64,000 nucleotides of DNA from Streptomyces sp. NBC_01497 (GTDB taxonomy: Bacteria > Actinomycetota > Actinomycetes > Streptomycetales > Streptomycetaceae): positions 1,984,001 to 2,048,000 of the forward strand of contig NZ_CP109427.1 of NCBI RefSeq assembly GCF_036250695.1. The letters are read 5' to 3'. A model generated the notes under the pieces. It worked only from the letters and a program-made list of their open reading frames with translations, did not search any database and had not been told where the DNA came from. Below are positions 59,888-64,000 of this stretch, one piece after another; position 1 is the first letter of the stretch; every line of letters begins with the position of its first letter. The position numbers and the translations under genes were made by a program.

Positions 59888-61702
59888 TCAGCGCTGGGCG
59901 GCCCGGTGCGCGAGGGCCGTGCGATTGGGGGCGCCGGTCTTGCGCAGCACAGCGCCGACATGCTTCTCGACGGTCTTCACGGCGATCCCGAGCACCGACG
60001 CGATCTTCTTGTCCGGCAGGCCCTGTTCCACCAGCGCGCGGACCTCGCGCTCGCGGTCGGTGAGCGCCTCGGGTCTCGGCCTGTCCCGGTCGGCGAACCC
60101 GCGCAGCACCCGCTCGCTCAGCAGGGCGTCCCCGCGGGTCGCCGCGAGGACCGCGCGCACCACGGCGGGCCCGTCCAGATCGGAACCCACACAGCCGCTC
60201 GCGCCCGCGTACACGGCCTCCTGGAGCAGTTCGTCGCCGAGGTCGTCCGTCATCACGAGCACGGCCGTCGCGGGACTCGCGGCGCGTACGTACGAGGTGA
60301 GGCGGGCACCGTCGAGGCCCGGCATCCTGAGTTCGAGGACCACCACGTCGGGCTCCAGGACCCGCACCGCGTCCACGACCTCACGGGCGTCCCCGACCTC
60401 GCCGACCACCTGGACCTCGGGCTCCGCGCCGCCCAGCAGCCGCACGAGGCCGGCCCGGACGACGGGCCGCCGGTCCACGACCAGGACCCGGCACGCCGTC
60501 ACGGCGCTGCCGCCGGATCCCGCGCCCTCGCGGACGTACGGAATCCGCAGTCGGATGCGGGTGCCCCAGCCGGGCGTGGACTCGATCTGCAGCTCGGCGC
60601 CGAGCCGGCGCGCGCGGGTGACGATCCCCGTCAGCCCGAGGCCCGCCCGCCGTACGGAGCTGTCGTGCGGGTCGAAGCCGCGCCCGTCGTCCTCCACGAC
60701 GACGGACAGTTCGTCGTCCCCGTACATCACGCCGACCCGGACATGAGAGGCGGCCGCGTGCGCGACGACGTTGGTCAGAGCCTCCTGCACCAGGCGCAGC
60801 GCGGCGGCACCTAGGTCGGCGTCGAGCGCCCTGCGCTCCCCGGTGACGACGAGGTCCGTCCGTACGGCGGCCGTGGAGCGGACCCAGTCGAGTTCCACGG
60901 CGAGCGCGTCGTCCAGGGAGGGCAGCTCCAGCAGCGAGGGCCCCAGTCCGAGGACCGTGCGCCGCGTCTCGACCAGCGCGGTACGGGCCGCGGCCCGGGC
61001 GGCCTCCAGCCGGCCGGCGGGATCCTGGATCTCCGCCGCGTCCATATGGGTGATGATCGAACCGAGAGCGCGGGCGACGGTGTCGTGCACGTCCCGGACC
61101 ACCCGCTCCCGTTCCGCCCCGACGGCGAGCCGCCTGGCGCGCTCCTCGGCTTCCCGGTGCAGGCGCGCGTTGGTGATGGCGATGGCGGCGTGCCGGGCGA
61201 ACAGGCCGAGGAGTTCGACGTCCTCACCGGTGAAACGTGTCGTCGGATCCGTACTGAAGACGACGCACACACCGATGATGTCGCCGCGCCACTCGATGGG
61301 CACGGCGAGCGTCGCGTGCAGCCGCTCCCGGTCGGCCGGGTCGACGTGGCCGCCGCGGACCTCGCTGTAACTGTCGAAGAGGCACGGTCCCCGACGGGTG
61401 ACGACCGCGCCCGTGGCGCCTTCCGCGAGCGGGAACACGCGGCCTTCCTGGCAGCCGACGCCGAGGTCCGCCTCCTTGCGGTACGTACCCGCGCGCTCGT
61501 CGACGGTACTGATGGAACCGGCGCCCGCCCCCAGCAGCGCGACGGCCCGGCGCAGGATCCGGTGCAGCAGCGGCTGCAGCGCGAACTGCCCCGCGAGGTC
61601 CTCGACGGCGCCGCTCAACGCGTCGAGCTGCGCGTCCGTACTGATACGCCCGACGCGGGCGCTCCGGACGGGCTCGCCCGTGAGCCCGTCGACAGATCCC
61701 AT
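59888..61702 (-). CDS. Fused GAF-histidine kinase / LuxR-type regulator with degenerate receiver
   Basis: 604 residues. GAF sensor (about 28-182), NarX-type HisKA_3 with H206 (ERVVRDVHDTVARAL), ATPase (EALTNVVAHA, DDGRGFD, GLGLTGIV), then a receiver (about 403-520) and a LuxR HTH (545-602, LTDREREVRALVEQGLPDKK). The receiver is atypical: the acidic pair is D410-R411, the phospho-acceptor position is E457 (VVVLELRMPG) and the usual Lys is not conserved (SGCVGSDL). It may sit permanently in an active-like state or answer only through the kinase half. Promoter targets unknown. Confidence 0.88.
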   Translation of the reverse strand: MGSVDGLTGEPVRSARVGRISTDAQLDALSGAVEDLAGQFALQPLLHRILRRAVALLGAGAGSISTVDERAGTYRKEADLGVGCQEGRVFPLAEGATGAVVTRRGPCLFDSYSEVRGGHVDPADRERLHATLAVPIEWRGDIIGVCVVFSTDPTTRFTGEDVELLGLFARHAAIAITNARLHREAEERARRLAVGAERERVVRDVHDTVARALGSIITHMDAAEIQDPAGRLEAARAAARTALVETRRTVLGLGPSLLELPSLDDALAVELDWVRSTAAVRTDLVVTGERRALDADLGAAALRLVQEALTNVVAHAAASHVRVGVMYGDDELSVVVEDDGRGFDPHDSSVRRAGLGLTGIVTRARRLGAELQIESTPGWGTRIRLRIPYVREGAGSGGSAVTACRVLVVDRRPVVRAGLVRLLGGAEPEVQVVGEVGDAREVVDAVRVLEPDVVVLELRMPGLDGARLTSYVRAASPATAVLVMTDDLGDELLQEAVYAGASGCVGSDLDGPAVVRAVLAATRGDALLSERVLRGFADRDRPRPEALTDREREVRALVEQGLPDKKIASVLGIAVKTVEKHVGAVLRKTGAPNRTALAHRAAQR

Positions 61703-61838
61703 GGGATCAGCGTAATCGCGGGTGGCGTGGGGCGCCCCGGCTGCGATGAGACCAGCGGTGTGGATGCGGCGCCCCGCACCCGGGGGGAGACTGCCAGCAC
61801 GGAAGGCTCTACGGGCACCCTGCCCGGAGGAGGCAGCC

Positions 61839-62117
61839 ATGGCGAGGCCAGGAAGCCTCATACCGGCCCTGATACCGGCACTCGCGCTGGGAGGTGCCTG
61901 GTGGTGGGCGGTGGCGCGGCTGCTGTTCGCGCCGGAGCACACGGGAACCGTGGAGAAGGTGGTCGTGGCGGGCGGCTGGGGGCTGAGCCTGCTACCCGTG
62001 CATGTGGCGTCCAGGGCGGCGCTCGCGGCGGAGGCAGCGGAGCGCGCGGCGCGCAGGAGGAAGAAGGCGCACGGCTCGGGGCCGGTGCCGGGCGACGAGG
62101 AGACGGGCCCCTTCTGA
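61839..62117 (+). CDS. Small membrane protein of unknown function
   Basis: 92 residues; ATG 61839 behind CGGAGGAGG. Two hydrophobic helices (about 6-29, PALIPALALGGAWWWAVARL, and 41-60) are followed by a basic, disordered tail with RRRKK. It is divergent from the fused kinase/regulator gene. I do not recognise a family. The good ribosome-binding site and the terminator after it support a real gene. Confidence 0.75.
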   Translation: MARPGSLIPALIPALALGGAWWWAVARLLFAPEHTGTVEKVVVAGGWGLSLLPVHVASRAALAAEAAERAARRRKKAHGSGPVPGDEETGPF

Positions 62118-62159
62118 CCAAGGCCCCCGCGGCACGCCACGCCCTCACCCGAACGGCCG

Positions 62160-62191
62160 AAGGCCGTACCGGAACGTGCCGGTACGGCCTT
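62160..62191 (+). terminator. Terminator of the small membrane protein gene
   Basis: A perfect 13-bp stem (AAGGCCGTACCGG and complement) with a 6-nt loop, 43 bp after the stop at 62117. Confidence 0.8.
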
Positions 62192-62250
62192 GATGAGGAC
62201 AGCCTCGGCGGGTCGGTCCGCCCCTTCTCTGTACGGCCTGGTCCCGTCCC

Positions 62251-62325
62251 GGCCTCGATCCGCCCCGCCTCGTACAGTGCGGCCTCGTACTGCGCGGCCT
62301 CGATCCGTCCGTCCCGGCCTCGACA
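62251..62325. repeat. GGCCTCG interspersed repeats in a gene-free gap
   Basis: GGCCTCG occurs at 62251, 62281, 62296 and 62316, with CGCCTCG at 62266, at 15- to 20-bp spacing. The gap 62118-62484 has no gene otherwise. A further GGTCCGTACG/CGGTCCGTACGG pair lies near 62370-62392. Confidence 0.7.
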
Positions 62326-62484
62326 GGACACGATCGACCACTTCGGCCCCGGCCCGTCGGGCCCCGGTCCGTACGACACCGGTCCGTACGGCACCGATCC
62401 CCGCGCCACCGTCCGGGCGCTCACGACCCCGGGCGGTCGTGGTGCGCGACCTCGCAAGGGGCGTTGCCCGGGAAGCGGCGCTCC

Positions 62485-63807
62485 TCAGCCCGCGTCGGGC
62501 GCCGCGAGCACGGCTTTGCGGTGGCTGAACGTCTCCATCGAGTAGGGGCCGTGATAGCTGCCCATGCCGCTCTCACCGACGCCGCCGAACGGCAGGTCGG
62601 GCACGGTCAGATGGGAGACGGGGATCCCGAACGTGACAGCGCCCGAGGACGTTTCGGCCAGCAGCCGCTCCCGCGTCGTCGCGGACCCGGTGAAGGCGTA
62701 CAGCGCGAGCGGCTTGTCACGGCCGACGATGAACTCGATGGCCGCGTCGAGGTCTTCGACCTCCAGGATCGGCAGGATCGGCCCGAAGATCTCCTCGCGC
62801 ATGACCGGGGAGTTGGGGGACACCCCGCTCAGCACGGTCGGTGCGATGTAGCGCGCGGCGCGGTCGCGTCCGCCGCCGGTGACGACCGTTCCGGAATCCA
62901 GCAGGCCACTGAGCCGGTCGAAGTGCCGCTCGTTGACGATCCGTCCGTACCGCGGCGATGCCGCCGGGTCCTGTCCGAAGACGGCGGTGATCTTCTCGGC
63001 GAGCGCCTTCGCCAGGCCGCTCGCGGTGGACGGGTCGGTGAGGACGTAGTCCGGGGCGACGCACGTCTGCCCCGCGTTCAGGAACTTCGTGCCGACGAGG
63101 CGGGCCGCCACCTCGGCGACGTCGGCGTCCCGGTCCACGAACACCGGTGACTTGCCGCCGAGTTCGAGCGTGACCGGGGTCAGGTGCTCGGCCGCGGCGC
63201 GCATGACGATCCGGCCGACGCCGCCGTTGCCGGTGTAGAAGATGTGGTCGAAACGCTGCTCCAGCAGTGCCGTGGTCTCCGGTATCCCGCCCTCCACGAC
63301 GGCGACCGCTTCGGGGTCGAGGTGCAGCGGCAGGAGCCGGGCCAGCAGCGCGGAGGTGGCCGGAGCCAGTTCGCTGGGCTTGGCGACGACGCAGTTGCCG
63401 GACGCCAGCGCGCCGACCATCGGTGCGAGCAGCAGCTGCGCCGGGTAGTTCCACGGACCGATGACGAGGACCACGCCCAGCGGTTCGAGCACACTCCACG
63501 CCCGCGCCCCGGCGAGGTGTTCCGGGACGGGTGCGGCCGTGGGCCGTATCCAGCCGTCCAGGTGGTCGAGGGTGTGGTCGATCTCACGGACGGTGAAGAG
63601 GACCTCGGTGCGCACGGCCTCGGTCTCGTTCTTGCCGAGGTCCGCGTTGAGCGCGGCCGCGAACTCGCTCTCGTGCTCGGTGAGCAGGGTGCGCAGAGCG
63701 GTCAACTGCCGGACCCGCCAGTCCTTGTCCTTCGTGCGGCCGGTACGGAACGTCGCGCGCAGCCGTGCGACGGTGTCGGTGGCGAGGTCGGGCACGATGT
63801 CGCACAT
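62485..63807 (-). CDS. Aldehyde dehydrogenase (class 3 / coniferyl-aldehyde type)
   Basis: 440 residues, the short form typical of class 3 enzymes (long-chain or aromatic aldehydes). NAD-binding IGPWNYPAQLLL, general base E215 (TLELGGKSPV) and catalytic C249 (NAGQTCVAPDY) are in place. It oxidises an aldehyde to the acid with NAD(P)+. The ATG at 63807 is preceded by GAAGG almost directly, so the true start is uncertain. 63808-64000 shows no gene. Confidence 0.92.
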   Translation of the reverse strand: MCDIVPDLATDTVARLRATFRTGRTKDKDWRVRQLTALRTLLTEHESEFAAALNADLGKNETEAVRTEVLFTVREIDHTLDHLDGWIRPTAAPVPEHLAGARAWSVLEPLGVVLVIGPWNYPAQLLLAPMVGALASGNCVVAKPSELAPATSALLARLLPLHLDPEAVAVVEGGIPETTALLEQRFDHIFYTGNGGVGRIVMRAAAEHLTPVTLELGGKSPVFVDRDADVAEVAARLVGTKFLNAGQTCVAPDYVLTDPSTASGLAKALAEKITAVFGQDPAASPRYGRIVNERHFDRLSGLLDSGTVVTGGGRDRAARYIAPTVLSGVSPNSPVMREEIFGPILPILEVEDLDAAIEFIVGRDKPLALYAFTGSATTRERLLAETSSGAVTFGIPVSHLTVPDLPFGGVGESGMGSYHGPYSMETFSHRKAVLAAPDAG

Positions 63808-64000
63808 CCTTCGGGTGGTTTGAGCACTTCTGACACGATGGGCAACGGATTCGGTGGGGTCGCCTCATCCTGCCGAGGCGGGCGAGCCATGTCACACGCG
63901 CGGCAGCGTGTCACCCGTCGGGCGCGGTCCTCCCGGCCCGCCAGGGCGTCGCCCGACCCTCTCATCCGGTGCCCGCCCACCACCAGGTCCAGCCCGCCCG

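Overview
The window is chromosomal DNA of a Streptomyces or close relative. Evidence: very high GC, frequent GTG starts, few TTA codons, and a gene set and order I recognise from the S. coelicolor region around lexA, nrdRJ, hflX, dapF, miaA, miaB, gluABCD and recA. The comparison with S. coelicolor is from memory; no search was run.

Layout. 1-10 kb: the 3' end of a RecQ-type helicase with a phosphoribosyltransferase tail, two conserved unknowns, rnhB, an ADP-ribosylglycohydrolase, a histidine phosphatase, a YdbC/DUF4937-like protein, a TerD-family protein, a TetR/FAD-monooxygenase divergent pair and a TIGR00027-type methyltransferase. 10-17.5 kb: DNA precursor and damage genes: nrdR-nrdJ (paired NrdR boxes), lexA (LexA box) and a DinG-like helicase with a RecA-NDp-type promoter. 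17.5-24.2 kb: a four-gene NIS siderophore operon that lacks a decarboxylase and an N-hydroxylase. 24.5-33.2 kb: a lipoprotein serine protease, hflX, an M1 peptidase, a RelA/SpoT homologue, dapF and a membrane protein.

33.25-36.59 kb: a 3.3-kb decayed integrative element bracketed by perfect 17-bp direct repeats, one of which forms the 3' end of miaA. It holds a broken tyrosine integrase, an intact baeRF-type gene, an IS5-type transposase scrap, a 36-bp perfect palindrome and the C-terminal half of a DUF5655/NucS-like nuclease gene. It separates miaA from its usual neighbours.

36.6-49 kb: miaA, a small MT0933-like antitoxin, a dioxygenase-like protein, miaB, a glycosyltransferase, a lone TAXI binding protein, the two-component pair gluR-gluK and the glutamate importer gluABCD. 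The gluB-gluC gap carries a striking array of 12 heptamers plus 6 hexamers. 49-55.7 kb: an FAD monooxygenase, a Cys-rich leader peptide ahead of cysteine dioxygenase and rhodanese, then recX-recA, with a LexA box shared with a divergent aldo/keto reductase. 56-64 kb: a sugar-phosphate operon (class II aldolase, CbbY-like phosphatase, dhaL, dhaK), a fused histidine kinase/response regulator with a degenerate receiver, a small membrane protein and an aldehyde dehydrogenase.

Common threads are the DNA-damage/dNTP genes with several readable control sites, and glutamate/sulfur amino-acid handling. Best leads: the miaA-integrated remnant, the gluB-gluC repeat array, the dual DNA-damage promoter signals, and the TAXI protein beside the glutamate-sensing system.
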